Shown: positions 1 through 10,146, counted from the first letter of the stretch. The stretch: 64,000 nucleotides of DNA from Alteromonas sp. KUL106 (GCF_009811415.1 NZ_BLIG01000001.1:310001-374000); one strand, 5' to 3'. The notes: generated by a model not told the origin, from the sequence alone. A program made the numbers and translations.

Positions 1-543
1 AAGAACTTGGTCTATTGGTCAAAGCATCCCAAAATTGATAGCACTGCGTTAGAACAAGCGCTAAAGACAGTACTTACCCTTAAGCAAAAGCTTAAAACAG
101 ATCGTCGGTTTGGCAGTGCGCTGAAGGATGACAAACTGCTAAGCGCTATTCGTCAGCGTTTTGCTATTCCCGGTGGCGCGTGTAGTTTCGACTTACCCAA
201 TTTGCACTTTTGGTTGCAGCAACCGTTAGAGCATCGCCAAACAGAAATAGCGCAATGGCTTGAAACGCTGGGCCTATTAGACGATGCCATTGCAGTCAGC
301 CTCTCATTTATACGAGAGCGCGGTCAGTTTGTTGACGTCGTTGCTGATAACGGTTTTTACCAAGGCGCAGCAGAAGACAAAAACGAACTCATTCGGGTGA
401 AATGTAGCGTGGATGAGGGTTATTACCCCACATTAAGCGGCAATAAATACCGGTATGCACTGCGCTTTATGTTGTTCTCGCCACAAGAAGGTCACACTGG
501 CGCAGTGGAAAGCAGTATTCAGTTTCGCTTAGCAGCCTGCTAA
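1..543 (+). CDS. zapD: ZapD, cell division Z-ring factor (5' truncated by window edge)
   Basis: ZapD cross-links FtsZ filaments in the cytoplasm at the division site. The reading frame is open from base 1, so the N-terminal part lies outside the window; about 180 C-terminal residues are present of a protein usually near 250. Recognisable family stretches are the [19 protein letters not shown] segment, [14 protein letters not shown], and the end [10 protein letters not shown]...SIQFRLAAC, which match the ZapD C-terminal domain. It is followed 76 bases later by yacG, the usual partner in the coaE-zapD-yacG arrangement. Family assignment is confident; the start cannot be seen. Confidence 0.93.
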   Translation, partial: KNLVYWSKHPKIDSTALEQALKTVLTLKQKLKTDRRFGSALKDDKLLSAIRQRFAIPGGACSFDLPNLHFWLQQPLEHRQTEIAQWLETLGLLDDAIAVSLSFIRERGQFVDVVADNGFYQGAAEDKNELIRVKCSVDEGYYPTLSGNKYRYALRFMLFSPQEGHTGAVESSIQFRLAAC

Positions 544-619
544 ACTTCAACTCTATTCAATATTTTTCGTCTTCGGTATGCCTATGGTACCGGTAAGACG
601 TATTTCACTGGAGTCTATT

Positions 620-847
620 ATGGAAGTGAAATGCCCTATTTGCGCCAAACAAGTGGTTTGGGCACCAACAAGTGAGTACCGCCCTTTTTGCAGTAAGAAA
701 TGTCAGCTTATCGACTTAGGTGAGTGGGCTGCAGAGGACAGAAAAATTGCCGGTAAGCCTGCAGAAGACGCAACGCCTAAACATATCGATGTTGAAGAAA
801 TCGAGGCAATGTTAGCGCAACAATCTGACGACTTTTTTAAACACTAA
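620..847 (+). CDS. yacG: YacG, small zinc-ribbon DNA gyrase inhibitor
   Basis: A 75-residue YacG protein; family members bind GyrB and inhibit DNA gyrase. A single zinc site is formed by C5, C8, C24 and C28 (CPIC ... CSKKC), followed by the family-typical [13 protein letters not shown] segment and an acidic C-terminus. The frame is open further upstream, but the ATG at 620 is preferred: it has GGAG at 610-613 with six bases of spacing, and it puts CPIC near the N-terminus as in homologues. It lies directly downstream of zapD and is probably co-transcribed with it. Confidence 0.93.
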   Translation: MEVKCPICAKQVVWAPTSEYRPFCSKKCQLIDLGEWAAEDRKIAGKPAEDATPKHIDVEEIEAMLAQQSDDFFKH

Positions 848-1089
848 GCTAAGTTTGTCGTATTTTCCCCAACAATAATCGACGCGTATTTGAGTAAATT
901 CATTTTCGAACGTATTTTAGTGACACTCTTGCTGGTGTAGTATCAAACTGTCGTGTATCGAATTCTATGATACCTTCGATATCAAGCAATCGCGCGGCGG
1001 GTCGTTGCTTTAGCTCATCTAAAAACTAAAAAACGTGTATTCAATGCACTGCCTGTCGCCTCCTCAGACTCGTAAAAAAAGGAACATGA
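848..1089. other. Intergenic region before the aspartoacylase gene
   Basis: 242 bases between yacG and the aspartoacylase gene. No gene-sized frame, RNA or convincing promoter was identified. The short run GGAAC at 1081-1085 is the likely ribosome binding site of the downstream gene. Confidence 0.5.
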
Positions 1090-1962
1090 ATGTTTAACTC
1101 TATCGCGCTTGTTGGTGGTACTCATGGTAATGAGACCAGTGGTATTCAGCTTATTCGAAATTGGCAACAGTTTGGATTGCCCACGCGATTTAATGAGCTA
1201 AATGTTTCATTGACGATTGCTAACGAAGCGGCCCTTCAAGCGAACGTACGCTTCGTAGAAGAAGATTTGAACCGACAGTTTACCCTAGAGCGCTTAGCCG
1301 GCAATAACCCAGCCAAAGAAGCGGTGCTTGCCAAATTACTTAATGAAAAGTTCGGTCCAAAAGGCAATTCAAACACCGACTTCGTCATTGATATTCATAA
1401 CACTACCAGCGAGATGGGTGCCACACTTATTATTCTGGAAGCGGATGAATTCCACGTTCAGCTGGCACGGTTCGTTAAGCAGCAAATGCCTGAAGCGAAT
1501 ATTTTGGTGGAAGACGAGAAACCTTATCTCGAGCACGGTTACTTATGTACTACCGGTAAGAAAGGCGTGATGATTGAAGTGGGCGGTCAGCCTCAGGGCG
1601 TGCTAAGAGAAGATGTATACCTTTTAACACAAACTATGGCTGAAGCCATTTTAGATTTTTGTGTCGCCTACAACAATAATGAAATAGAGATAGACGCATT
1701 GCCTGCGTGTGAGGCTTTTCGCCTAGGTGAGAACGTGGGTTTTCCACTCGATGAAAATGGTAAGCGCACCGCTATGATCCATCATTCATTGCAAGACAAT
1801 GACTTTAAGCCCTTACTACCAGGTTCGCCTATGTTTAGAACCTTTGACGGGAAAGATATCCTGTGGGAAGGCGAAAAAGAAATCTACCCTCATTTTATCA
1901 ATGAGGCCGCGTATTTTAAATTAGACGTGGCGTTTGCTACATCTGAACGTATTGAGTTATAG
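1090..1962 (+). CDS. Aspartoacylase (N-acetylaspartate deacylase family)
   Basis: A 290-residue zinc carboxypeptidase-like amidohydrolase of the aspartoacylase/AstE superfamily, expected to hydrolyse N-acyl-aspartate. Zinc ligands fit H12 and E15 in the GGTHGNE motif and H103 in DIHNTT; the catalytic glutamate is E163 in MIEVGGQPQG. Arginine/asparagine substrate-binding positions appear in VRFVEEDLNR (R54, N61, R62), which resembles the human ASPA pattern more closely than AstE. The ATG at 1090 is the first usable start; an ATG at 1086 in another frame stops at once. It stands alone, with 242 non-coding bases upstream and a bidirectional terminator at 2144-2178. The natural substrate in this organism is inferred only. 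Confidence 0.88.
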   Translation: MFNSIALVGGTHGNETSGIQLIRNWQQFGLPTRFNELNVSLTIANEAALQANVRFVEEDLNRQFTLERLAGNNPAKEAVLAKLLNEKFGPKGNSNTDFVIDIHNTTSEMGATLIILEADEFHVQLARFVKQQMPEANILVEDEKPYLEHGYLCTTGKKGVMIEVGGQPQGVLREDVYLLTQTMAEAILDFCVAYNNNEIEIDALPACEAFRLGENVGFPLDENGKRTAMIHHSLQDNDFKPLLPGSPMFRTFDGKDILWEGEKEIYPHFINEAAYFKLDVAFATSERIEL

Positions 1963-2143
1963 GCCTTTTTGTAGGGGAGAAGAACTCGTTATTCAGTTTC
2001 TCTTCTATTTGGTGAACTTTGCCAGTCCGCATAGATAATTACCCACTCAGCGAGAGTTAAAATGTTCTAATCGCGGCGTGTTACCGCAGGTAATAGTGGC
2101 TCTACATCGAGGTGGCACAACAAAGAGTAAGGACGTTTTAAAC

Positions 2144-2178
2144 AAAAATGGCCACATCTTGATGAAGTGGCCATTTTT
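2144..2178. terminator. Bidirectional intrinsic terminator between aspartoacylase and mutT
   Basis: A perfect 12-bp stem: AAAAATGGCCAC (2144-2155) pairs with GTGGCCATTTTT (2167-2178) across an 11-base loop. T-runs follow the stem on both strands. It serves the plus-strand aspartoacylase gene and the end of the minus-strand secA-mutT transcript; the stem just touches the mutT stop codon. Confidence 0.9.
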
Positions 2179-2561
2179 TATTTCTGCAGTGCACGAATAA
2201 TTGGAACGTTGGCTTCCGGAAAATCAGCGGGGTCGAGCGCTTTCACGTTGACCCAGCGAGATGCTTGACCTTCTTTGCCATGAGGCTCACCAATAAAATC
2301 ATTCACACGGTGAACGTCTAGCTTAACTTGCTTATCGCCGTAATCATGGGTTATCACTATCACCGGCTCACTGTGGTTTACGCTAATCCCCACCTCTTCA
2401 GCAAGCTCACGCTTTAATGCTTGAAGCACGGTTTCACCCTCTTCCACTTTACCACCAGGAAATTCCCACTTCCCGCCCTGATGGACATTGTCGGGGCGAA
2501 GGGTAATAAATATTTCATCGCTGCGGGCGATAACGCCCACTGCAACATGTACCACTTTCAT
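2178..2561 (-). CDS. mutT: MutT, 8-oxo-dGTP diphosphatase (Nudix)
   Basis: A 127-residue Nudix hydrolase that removes 8-oxo-dGTP from the nucleotide pool and so prevents A:T to C:G transversions. The Nudix box is complete: G37, E43, R51-E52, E55-E56 and G58 in GGKVEEGE...RELAEEVGI. Length matches MutT (about 130). Its ATG overlaps the secA stop in a TAATG junction, so it is translationally coupled to secA, the arrangement also seen in Escherichia coli (secA-mutT). Confidence 0.95.
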   Translation of the reverse strand: MKVVHVAVGVIARSDEIFITLRPDNVHQGGKWEFPGGKVEEGETVLQALKRELAEEVGISVNHSEPVIVITHDYGDKQVKLDVHRVNDFIGEPHGKEGQASRWVNVKALDPADFPEANVPIIRALQK

Positions 2562-5269
2562 TACTTAAGTTTGCCGTGACACTGCTTATACTTTTTACCC
2601 GAACCACATGGGCATGGGTCGTTACGGCCTACTTTAGCGCCTTCGCGAACTTGTGGACGTACTCTGTCACTGGCTTGTTCTGGCGCAGCATTCGCTTCTT
2701 CATGCTCAAAGTTTTTAGGCACATTGTCTGCTTGACGACGCTGCTCTTCCACTTTTTGCACATCTTCTTCGGCTTGTACCTTAACGCGGGCAAGGATAGT
2801 GATAACCTCGACCTTCAAGGCTTCCAACATCTGCGAGAACAAGGCAAACGACTCACGCTTATACTCCTGCTTAGGATTTTTTTGCGCGTAGCCACGTAAA
2901 TGAATACCTTGACGCAAATGATCCATTGCCGCCAAATGCTCTTTCCAGTGACTATCTAGGTTCTGAAGCATCACCGCTTTTTCAAACTGGCGCAGCACTT
3001 GTTCACCCACAACGGCTTCTTTCTTTTTATAAGCCTCAACCACTTCGCCTAAAATGCGCTCGCGCAGCTTCTCTTCGTAAAGCTTGTCGTCATTTTCAAG
3101 CCAGGTTTTGATTGGTAAATCTACGGCAAAATCCGCACGCATACGTTCTTCAAGACCGCTCACATCCCACATTTCTTCAAGTGATTGTGGCGGGATATAT
3201 TCATCAACAACGGTTGAAATAACGTCTTCGCGAATAGCCGCGATGGTCTCGCTAATATCGCCTTCATCAAGAAGCTCGTTACGCTGTTCGTAGATAACTT
3301 TACGCTGATCGTTTGCTACGTCATCGTACTCAAGTAATTGCTTACGAATATCGAAGTTTCGACCTTCTACCTTACGCTGTGCATTCTCGATAGCACGGGT
3401 AACCCATGGATGCTCAATAGCTTCACCGCGCTCCATACCCAAACGCTTCATCATGTTGCCCATTTTTTCAGAGGCAAAAATACGCATTAGTGCATCGTCT
3501 AATGATAAATAGAAACGGCTCGAACCTGGGTCACCCTGACGGCCTGAACGACCACGAAGCTGGTTATCAATTCGGCGAGATTCGTGACGTTCTGTACCAA
3601 TAATGTGTAAACCGCCCGAGGCAAGCACAGCGTCGTGGCTTTCTTTCCACTCTGCTTTGATTTTCTCAATTTGTGCTTCAGTTGGGTTTTCAATCTTCTC
3701 AACTTCTGCCTGCCAATTACCACCTAATACGATATCAGTACCGCGACCTGCCATGTTAGTCGCAATGGTAACCGCACCAGGCTTACCTGCTTGGGCAACG
3801 ATGTCTGCTTCGTGTTCGTGGAACTTAGCGTTTAGTACCTTGTGAGGAATCTTTGATTTCTTAAGAATACGAGAGATGAGTTCTGAGTTTTCGATAGACA
3901 CCGTACCAACAAGTGTAGGCTGCCCGCGCTTAACGCAATCTTTGATGTCTTCAACGATGGCTTCATATTTTTCCTCAGCAGTGAGGTAGATAAGGTCAGC
4001 CATGTCTTTACGCTGCATAGGGCGGTTCGTTGGGATAACGACCGTCTCCAAACCGTAAATATGGTTAAATTCGAAAGCTTCTGTATCAGCAGTACCGGTC
4101 ATACCCGCAAGCTTGTTGTACAAGCGGAAATAATTCTGGAACGTGATTGATGCAAGGGTTTGGTTTTCGTTTTGAATTCGAACACCTTCCTTTGCCTCTA
4201 TTGCCTGATGCAAACCTTCAGACCAACGACGGCCTTCCATTGTACGACCGGTGTGTTCATCAACAATAACAATTTGGTCTTCTTTAACAATGTAGTCTAC
4301 GTCTTTGGCAAATAACTTGTGCGCGCGAAGTGCGGCATTGATATGGTGAAGCAATGAAATATTGCCAGCAGCAAACAACGACTCACCTTCTGGCAGCATG
4401 CCCTCTTCATGAAGGATTTCTTCCACATGAATTTGCCCGCGCTCGGTAAGGTGAATTTGCTTTGCTTTAAGATCGATTGTGTAATCGCCATCGCCTTCTT
4501 GGCCTTCTTCATCTTCCTTTTCCTGCTGAACAAGCTTAGGAATAATGACGTTGATACGGCGATACAACTCTGAACTATCTTCAGCCTGACCAGAAATGAT
4601 AAGTGGCGTGCGAGCCTCATCGATAAGAATTGAGTCAACCTCATCCACCACGGCATAGTTTAGCGGGCGCTGAACGCGATCTTGCGGGCTAAATGCCATG
4701 TTGTCCCGAAGGTAGTCGAAGCCAAATTCGTTGTTGGTACCGTAAGTAATGTCCGCTTGATAAGCTTCACGCTTTTGCTGTGGCGACATGCCGGGCACGT
4801 TACATCCAACGCGCATACCAAGGAAGGTAAATAACTGGTTACTCCACTCAGCGTCACGGCGAGCAAGGTAATCGTTCACAGTAACAACATGAACGCCTTT
4901 GCCAGAGAGTGCATTCAGGTAAGTCGGTAAGGTAGCCGTTAAGGTTTTCCCTTCACCGGTACGCATTTCAGAAATTTTACCTTCATGTAATACTTGTCCG
5001 CCAAGCATCTGGACGTCGAAGTGACGCATGCCGTATACCCGTTTACTCGCTTCACGCACCGTCGCGAATGCTTCAACAAGAATATCATCTAGGCTTTCAC
5101 CCTTTTCAATGCGCGCCTTAAACTCGTCGGTTTTAGCCTTTAGCGCCTCATCGGAAAGCTTTTCAAATTCTGCTTCCAGTGCATTAATGGCATCTACGTT
5201 TTTGCGTAATTTTTTTAATAGTCGGTCGTTTCTGCTACCGAATACTTTTCGAAGGATGCTTGAAAACAT
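2561..5269 (-). CDS. secA: SecA, preprotein translocase ATPase
   Basis: SecA drives post-translational export of unfolded proteins through SecYEG. The protein is 902 residues, the usual length. Visible are Walker A MRTGEGKT (102-109), the [28 protein letters not shown]1 region, [11 protein letters not shown]-like NBD2 motif ([14 protein letters not shown]), and the C-terminal zinc-binding SEC-C motif ending [19 protein letters not shown], used for SecB and lipid contact. The frame is open 13 codons further, but the ATG at 5269 gives the standard [16 protein letters not shown] start. No secM is present upstream; an M23 peptidase gene occupies that place. The stop overlaps mutT. Confidence 0.98.
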   Translation of the reverse strand: MFSSILRKVFGSRNDRLLKKLRKNVDAINALEAEFEKLSDEALKAKTDEFKARIEKGESLDDILVEAFATVREASKRVYGMRHFDVQMLGGQVLHEGKISEMRTGEGKTLTATLPTYLNALSGKGVHVVTVNDYLARRDAEWSNQLFTFLGMRVGCNVPGMSPQQKREAYQADITYGTNNEFGFDYLRDNMAFSPQDRVQRPLNYAVVDEVDSILIDEARTPLIISGQAEDSSELYRRINVIIPKLVQQEKEDEEGQEGDGDYTIDLKAKQIHLTERGQIHVEEILHEEGMLPEGESLFAAGNISLLHHINAALRAHKLFAKDVDYIVKEDQIVIVDEHTGRTMEGRRWSEGLHQAIEAKEGVRIQNENQTLASITFQNYFRLYNKLAGMTGTADTEAFEFNHIYGLETVVIPTNRPMQRKDMADLIYLTAEEKYEAIVEDIKDCVKRGQPTLVGTVSIENSELISRILKKSKIPHKVLNAKFHEHEADIVAQAGKPGAVTIATNMAGRGTDIVLGGNWQAEVEKIENPTEAQIEKIKAEWKESHDAVLASGGLHIIGTERHESRRIDNQLRGRSGRQGDPGSSRFYLSLDDALMRIFASEKMGNMMKRLGMERGEAIEHPWVTRAIENAQRKVEGRNFDIRKQLLEYDDVANDQRKVIYEQRNELLDEGDISETIAAIREDVISTVVDEYIPPQSLEEMWDVSGLEERMRADFAVDLPIKTWLENDDKLYEEKLRERILGEVVEAYKKKEAVVGEQVLRQFEKAVMLQNLDSHWKEHLAAMDHLRQGIHLRGYAQKNPKQEYKRESFALFSQMLEALKVEVITILARVKVQAEEDVQKVEEQRRQADNVPKNFEHEEANAAPEQASDRVRPQVREGAKVGRNDPCPCGSGKKYKQCHGKLK

Positions 5270-5449
5270 TAGCTTTTTTATTCCACTACTTGTCGAGGCG
5301 CCGCACATCGTGCACAGCTAAATTAAACGTATAAAACACTGCCCAAATATAGGGTGTTTTGCGATGTTCTAAAATTATGCTTCGCCGTTATCAATGACTT
5401 TAATTAATAAAGGCATTGTTAACGTGAACTACCTGGCTGCTACCTATGT

Positions 5450-6328
5450 CTACTTTTTGTAAACGAAGGGTAGAGGATCGACTTGTTTTCCGTTTCTTAT
5501 TACTTCGTAGTGTACGTGAACGCCGGTTGAACGCCCGGTGTTACCCATTTTAGCGATAGGTTCCCCTTTGGTCACCACATCGCCTATTGAAACAGTAAGG
5601 GTGTCGTTGTGCCCATATCGGGTAACAAAGCCATCACCGTGATCAATTTCTACTAGTTGGCCATAGCCGTAGCGCTCACCTGCCCAGGTCACAATACCCG
5701 CAGCAGTTGCCACCACGTTTTCCCCTGCTTTACCCGCGAAGTCTAGCCCTTTATGCATAGTAGGTTCGCCGGTAAACGGGTCAGCCCGCATACCATAATA
5801 AGAAGACAACCACCCCGACTCTATCGGACGACCAGATAATTGGCTCTGTTCGTTGATATGGTGACCCCGAACCAAACTTTCAAGCATAGACAGCTGTTGA
5901 GACTTCAAATCGAGAGATTGCTCTAGCTTGGCTATTTCATGAAGGATGGGATCGTCTTGAAGGTTATCCGGTATCGATACCGGTACGAAAGCGTCCAGGT
6001 CAGCCGCTGACATACCTAATTCTGTTGCTATTTGCTTGCTCTTTTCATCAAGTAGCGTGGTCTGAGCCGATAATTCTGCTACATGAGAAAGCAAAGCTTT
6101 TAATTTTACTGTGGTTTGTTGTTTAAGCGTTTCAACGTCTTTCTGTTTTTCGCTGACTTCAGTTTGCGCTAGGCGTACCCGCGCAATGTCTTCTGATACA
6201 GACTCGGTTGAACGACTCGACACCAGCATAAAAATAGAAGAGAGTACAGTTGCACTCACAAGCGTACGGACACTAATGCTGTGCCTGTAGCGTTTATTTT
6301 TACCTGCCAGTGTAATTGTTAATTTCAT
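5450..6328 (-). CDS. M23 family peptidase, membrane-anchored LytM/EnvC-like
   Basis: A 292-residue protein with a cytoplasmic basic start, one membrane segment (about 21-38), a coiled coil (about 45-155) and a C-terminal LytM/M23 domain (about 175-290). Zinc ligands are H192 and D196 in MHKGLDFAG and H273 in HVHYE, so the site looks intact and a real peptidoglycan endopeptidase is likely. The position between lpxC and secA is where enterobacteria carry secM; no arrest peptide like that of SecM is visible. It probably acts in the periplasm on cell-wall cross-links during growth or division. Confidence 0.88.
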   Translation of the reverse strand: MKLTITLAGKNKRYRHSISVRTLVSATVLSSIFMLVSSRSTESVSEDIARVRLAQTEVSEKQKDVETLKQQTTVKLKALLSHVAELSAQTTLLDEKSKQIATELGMSAADLDAFVPVSIPDNLQDDPILHEIAKLEQSLDLKSQQLSMLESLVRGHHINEQSQLSGRPIESGWLSSYYGMRADPFTGEPTMHKGLDFAGKAGENVVATAAGIVTWAGERYGYGQLVEIDHGDGFVTRYGHNDTLTVSIGDVVTKGEPIAKMGNTGRSTGVHVHYEVIRNGKQVDPLPFVYKK

Positions 6329-6477
6329 ACCACGAAGAATGTTGCTGTTTCACGCCAATGCAAATGTATTTTTAGACCTAGGCAGCACCTTTGACCGATT
6401 ATTTTTTTGTCGCTTGGGTGAAATTTATATTAATTATTTGGCTACTGTATCATTTATTTCAGTAATTGCCATATGAA

Positions 6478-6502
6478 AAAAGCCGCCCGTTTGGCGGCTT
6501 TT
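6478..6502 (-). terminator. Intrinsic terminator after lpxC
   Basis: A 10-bp stem, AAAAGCCGCC (6478-6487) with GGCGGCTTTT (6493-6502), 5-base loop. On the minus strand it follows the lpxC stop by 8 bases and ends in a T-run. Confidence 0.9.
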
Positions 6503-6510
6503 CTAAATTA

Positions 6511-7422
6511 TTACGCTAACGCCGGTTGAGCATAGCGAATTGGCGCTGTTTCTTGAGAGTCGTAGGTCACAAACTCCCAACACTCTTTTTGAGCAAGAAC
6601 AGCGTTTAATAGCTTGTTGTTCAGACCGTGGCCTGTTTTGTATGCGCGCAACTCGCCAATTAGACTGTGGCCGCCAAGGTATAAATCTCCAATAGCGTCA
6701 AGGATCTTATGTTTTAAGAATTCGTCATCGTAGCGCAACCCTTCAGGGTTAAGCACGCGGAATTCATCTAGCGCCACCGCATTTTCCATGCTTCCACCTA
6801 ACGCTAGATTATTCGCATTCATATATTCTAAATCGCGCATAAAACCGAAGGTACGGGCACGACTGACTTCATTAACATACGAGCATGAATCAAAATCCAT
6901 CACCATATGCTGACGTGTTTGACTGATCACTGGGTGGTCAAAGTCAATTTGGAAATCAACGCGGAAACCATCGTAAGGCACTAATTCGGCCCACTTATCA
7001 CCATCTTCTACACGAACTGGCTTTTTAATACGGATAAATTGCTTGGGCGCGTTTAGTTCTTCGATACCAGCAGATTGAAGTAAGAATACGAACGGGCTAG
7101 CACTTCCGTCCATAATTGGAAGCTCGTTACTGTCTACTTCAACAATAATGTTATCAATACCTAAACCCGCTAACGCAGACGCCAGGTGCTCTACCGTTTG
7201 GATAGTTACACCGTCTTCATTATTAAGACACGTACACAGCATGGTATTACCCACCGCGTTTGCACGCGAAGGTATGTCGACATGTGGTTCAAGGTCAACA
7301 CGCCTAAACACGATACCCGTGTTTGCTGGCGCAGGTCGGAGAGTCATTGTGACCTTTTCCCCTTTATGAAGCCCAATTCCGGTCTCTTGTACCGATTGCT
7401 TGATTGTACGTTGTCTAATCAT
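6511..7422 (-). CDS. lpxC: LpxC, UDP-3-O-acyl-N-acetylglucosamine deacetylase
   Basis: LpxC removes the acetyl group from UDP-3-O-acyl-GlcNAc, the committed step of lipid A synthesis in the cytoplasm. The 303-residue protein has all zinc and catalytic residues at the family positions: E78, H79, H238, D242, D246 and H265. The start ATG at 7422 gives the standard [19 protein letters not shown]. It follows ftsZ but has its own very strong promoter at 7460-7488 with a palindrome in the spacer, and a terminator directly behind it, so it can be expressed independently of the division genes. Confidence 0.98.
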   Translation of the reverse strand: MIRQRTIKQSVQETGIGLHKGEKVTMTLRPAPANTGIVFRRVDLEPHVDIPSRANAVGNTMLCTCLNNEDGVTIQTVEHLASALAGLGIDNIIVEVDSNELPIMDGSASPFVFLLQSAGIEELNAPKQFIRIKKPVRVEDGDKWAELVPYDGFRVDFQIDFDHPVISQTRQHMVMDFDSCSYVNEVSRARTFGFMRDLEYMNANNLALGGSMENAVALDEFRVLNPEGLRYDDEFLKHKILDAIGDLYLGGHSLIGELRAYKTGHGLNNKLLNAVLAQKECWEFVTYDSQETAPIRYAQPALA

Positions 7423-7459
7423 CTGCTTAAGCTTTTACCTTTTAAAAAAGCGGGCGCGA

Positions 7460-7488
7460 ATTATAGTGAGTTATCACTCACATGTCAA
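7460..7488 (-). promoter_or_regulatory. Consensus sigma70 promoter of lpxC
   Basis: On the minus strand the sequence reads TTGACA (7488-7483), a 17-base spacer (7482-7466) and TATAAT (7465-7460). Both hexamers and the spacing match the sigma70 consensus exactly. The predicted start of transcription lies near 7453, about 30 bases before the lpxC ATG. Confidence 0.9.
7466..7481. promoter_or_regulatory. Palindrome inside the lpxC promoter spacer (candidate operator)
   Basis: GTGAGT-GATA-ACTCAC (minus strand) is a perfect 6-4-6 inverted repeat that fills nearly all of the spacer between -35 and -10. A protein bound here would exclude RNA polymerase, so it is a candidate repressor site. The regulator is unknown. 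A second inverted repeat, ATCTGAC (7499-7505) with GTCAGAT (7518-7524), lies just upstream and could be an extra site or a weak ftsZ terminator. Confidence 0.6.
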
Positions 7489-7633
7489 AAAACAGCCTAT
7501 CTGACGGATTTTACTCTGTCAGATTACGCATTTTTTGACGCTTTCACGCGAATTTTTCACGTTATGTAAGTCCACCTTATTCAATAAGACAGCACAAACG
7601 TAAAATAATTCCCTTCACTTTCAGGCAGCTAAA

Positions 7634-8800
7634 TTAATCTGCCTGTTTGCGAAGAAACGCTGGAATGTCTAGATACTCCAGGTCGTTGTCTGGCTGTGCA
7701 CTGTCATCTGCTTTAAGCGCTTGGTTGCCTTCTGTACCACCCACTGCTGAACGCGGTTCACTTGAATGTGAACTGCCGTATTCTCTAGCAGGTGTTGTCA
7801 GACGAGAACCTTCAGAACTGACCAAAGAAATATCAGGCTTTCGCTCTGCGCCAATACCCGTCGCTACAACGGTAACGCGAAGCTCATCTGTCATTTCCAT
7901 GTCAATAACTGTACCCACAACTACGGTCGCGTTTTCTGATGCGAATGCTTTCACTGCGTTACCCACAGTTTCAAACTCATCGATAGCAAAGTCCGGGCCC
8001 GCCGTAATATTAACAAGGATACCGCGCGCACCTGACAAGTCGATGTCTTCAAGAAGCGGACTCGCAATCGCTGATTCAGCGGCCTCTTCAGCACGGTCTG
8101 GACCGCTTGCTGCACCACTGCCCATCATGGCTTTACCCATTTCAGACATTACCGTTCTTACGTCCGCAAAGTCGACGTTGATCAAACCAGGGCGAGTGAT
8201 TAGCTCAGCAATGCCTTGTACAGCGCCGCGTAACACGTCGTTGGCTGCACTGAACGCTTGAAGAAGCGGTGTGCCCGGCCCCATTACTTTCAACAACTTT
8301 TCGTTAGGAATAGTAATTAATGAATCGACATTATTAGCAAGCTCTACAATGCCTTGTTCGGCAAATGAAGTACGCTTTTTACCTTCAAATGGAAACGGCT
8401 TGGTTACCACAGCGACTGTAAGAATGCCCATTTCACGAGCAATCTTCGCTACTTCTGGGGCAGCACCCGTACCTGTACCACCGCCCATACCGGCTGTGAT
8501 AAATACCATATCTGCACCGTCTAGTGCCTGACGAATGGTTTCCCTGTCTTCTTGTGCCGCCTCACGACCGATGTTTGGATCGGCACCTGCACCTAACCCT
8601 TTGGTCACACTTGAACCTATTTGAAGTGTAACATTTGCATTTGAGCTGCGAAGCACCTGTGCATCAGTGTTAACTGCGATAAATTCTACGCCTTCAATGC
8701 TTTGAGACACCATGTGCTCAACGGCATTACCACCGCCGCCACCGACGCCGATGACTTTAATTACGGCTTCTTCGCCGTGACTATCCATTAATTCGAACAT
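7634..8800 (-). CDS. ftsZ: FtsZ, tubulin-like division GTPase
   Basis: FtsZ polymerises at mid-cell to form the Z-ring. The 388-residue protein has the nucleotide-binding IGVGGGGGNAV start, the GGGTGTG tubulin signature, the T7-loop region NVDFADVRTVM, and the conserved C-terminal FtsA/ZipA-binding tail DLEYLDIPAFLRKQAD. The frame is open 11 codons further, but the ATG at 8800 has GGAG seven bases ahead and gives MFELMDSHGEEAVIKV, as in homologues. It is the last division gene of the cluster, 109 bases after ftsA. Confidence 0.98.
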   Translation of the reverse strand: MFELMDSHGEEAVIKVIGVGGGGGNAVEHMVSQSIEGVEFIAVNTDAQVLRSSNANVTLQIGSSVTKGLGAGADPNIGREAAQEDRETIRQALDGADMVFITAGMGGGTGTGAAPEVAKIAREMGILTVAVVTKPFPFEGKKRTSFAEQGIVELANNVDSLITIPNEKLLKVMGPGTPLLQAFSAANDVLRGAVQGIAELITRPGLINVDFADVRTVMSEMGKAMMGSGAASGPDRAEEAAESAIASPLLEDIDLSGARGILVNITAGPDFAIDEFETVGNAVKAFASENATVVVGTVIDMEMTDELRVTVVATGIGAERKPDISLVSSEGSRLTTPAREYGSSHSSEPRSAVGGTEGNQALKADDSAQPDNDLEYLDIPAFLRKQAD

Positions 8801-8909
8801 ACTTACTCTCCGGTTGTACGTCTTTTTAAACACTACGCCAGGTCATTCCCTTAGGCTAATTGCTTCCTGCTAGCCTTAATGCCGTAGCTATAGCGCCCCC
8901 AAAATAAAA

Positions 8910-10139
8910 TTAAAATTCACCTTTAAACCAGCTTTGCACTCGATGAAATAAGCTTTCACCGGTTTTCTGCGTACTGGACTTCTTATTATCAGATTGTACT
9001 TTGCCATATTGCAGCAGTCCTACGACCGTTGCAAAGCCAGCATCATCAACATATTCGGACAAGCCTTTTACATTGATGGGTTTGCCCACGCGCACGGGCA
9101 TCTGGAAAAGTTCTTCGGCAAATTCCACGGCACCTTCCATCTTAGCGGTACCGCCAGTAAGTACAAGACCTGCTGCGATTTGCTCTTCCAGACCGCTGGC
9201 ACGAATTTCATCATGTACCAGCTCAAAAAGCTCTTGATAGCGAGGTTCAATGACCTCAGCCAGCGTATGGCGAGACATGACTCTAGCCGGGCGACCGCCC
9301 ACACTAGGTACTTCAATGCTATCTTCCATACTCACCATATCTTTCAATGCACAGGCGTAATTCACCTTAATTTCTTCCGCATTGCTAATAGGTGTTCTAA
9401 ATATTTTTGCAATGTCACTGGTAATTTGGTTACCCGCAACCGGTATTACTGCCGTATGACGTATTGCACCATCGGTGTAAATAACGATATCCATAGTACC
9501 ACCACCAATGTCTACCACACATACGCCAAGCTCACGCTCATCATCAGTCAGCACCGCATAGCTTGAAGCTAACGCTGAAAATATGAGTTGGTCAGCATTA
9601 AGCTCACAACGCTCAACGCATTTCACCATGTTTTTCGCCATATCGTCGGCACAAGTAATAATATGCGCGTCGGCTTCCATTCTCACGCCAGACATGCCTA
9701 TCGGGTTTTTAATTCCTTCTTGTACGTCAATGGTAAATTCTTGGGGTAACACATGTAGCAGTCGACGTTCAGCGGCAATAGGCACGCTGCGAGCCGCATG
9801 AATCACATTGTCTACATCTTCTTGTGTTACTTCTTGGTTGTTAATCGGTACCATGCCATTTTCATTTTGACATTTAACGTGGCGCCCCGAGATAGACATG
9901 AAAACTGAAGACACACGGCAATCCGCCATTAACTCCATCTCGTTTACCGCACGCTGTACCGACTTCACCACCAAGTTCAAATCGTTAACGCCGCCCTTAT
10001 CCATGCCTTTTGATGCATGGGTGCCCACGCCAACGATACTGATCTGATCGTCTTCTAGTAATTCACCCACCACAGCCTTAACTTGGCTGGTGCCGATATC
10101 TAGTCCTACAATCAAATTGCGTTCAGCAGGTTTTGACAT
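8910..10139 (-). CDS. ftsA: FtsA, actin-like membrane tether of the Z-ring
   Basis: FtsA anchors FtsZ to the inner membrane and recruits later division proteins. The 409-residue protein has the actin-fold phosphate loops (VGLDIGTSQVKAVVG near the start, VVDIGGGTMDIVIY, VLTGGTAKMEG) and a C-terminal amphipathic membrane helix ending VQSWFKGEF. The ATG at 10139 is preferred over a more upstream frame start because it has AAGGA in the right place and gives MSKPAERNLIVGLDIG. It begins 7 bases after the ftsQ stop. Confidence 0.97.
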   Translation of the reverse strand: MSKPAERNLIVGLDIGTSQVKAVVGELLEDDQISIVGVGTHASKGMDKGGVNDLNLVVKSVQRAVNEMELMADCRVSSVFMSISGRHVKCQNENGMVPINNQEVTQEDVDNVIHAARSVPIAAERRLLHVLPQEFTIDVQEGIKNPIGMSGVRMEADAHIITCADDMAKNMVKCVERCELNADQLIFSALASSYAVLTDDERELGVCVVDIGGGTMDIVIYTDGAIRHTAVIPVAGNQITSDIAKIFRTPISNAEEIKVNYACALKDMVSMEDSIEVPSVGGRPARVMSRHTLAEVIEPRYQELFELVHDEIRASGLEEQIAAGLVLTGGTAKMEGAVEFAEELFQMPVRVGKPINVKGLSEYVDDAGFATVVGLLQYGKVQSDNKKSSTQKTGESLFHRVQSWFKGEF

Positions 10140-10146
10140 GGTTTCC

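Noticed and set aside
5309-5449. secM-like leader gene before secA
   Set aside because: No secreted short frame with an arrest motif could be seen.
7186-7569. 127-residue plus-strand frame over the lpxC start and promoter
   Set aside because: Antisense to lpxC and crosses its consensus promoter; no ribosome binding site or family.
8994-9566. 190-residue plus-strand frame opposite ftsA
   Set aside because: Fully antisense to a certain gene, with no recognisable domain; a codon-bias shadow.
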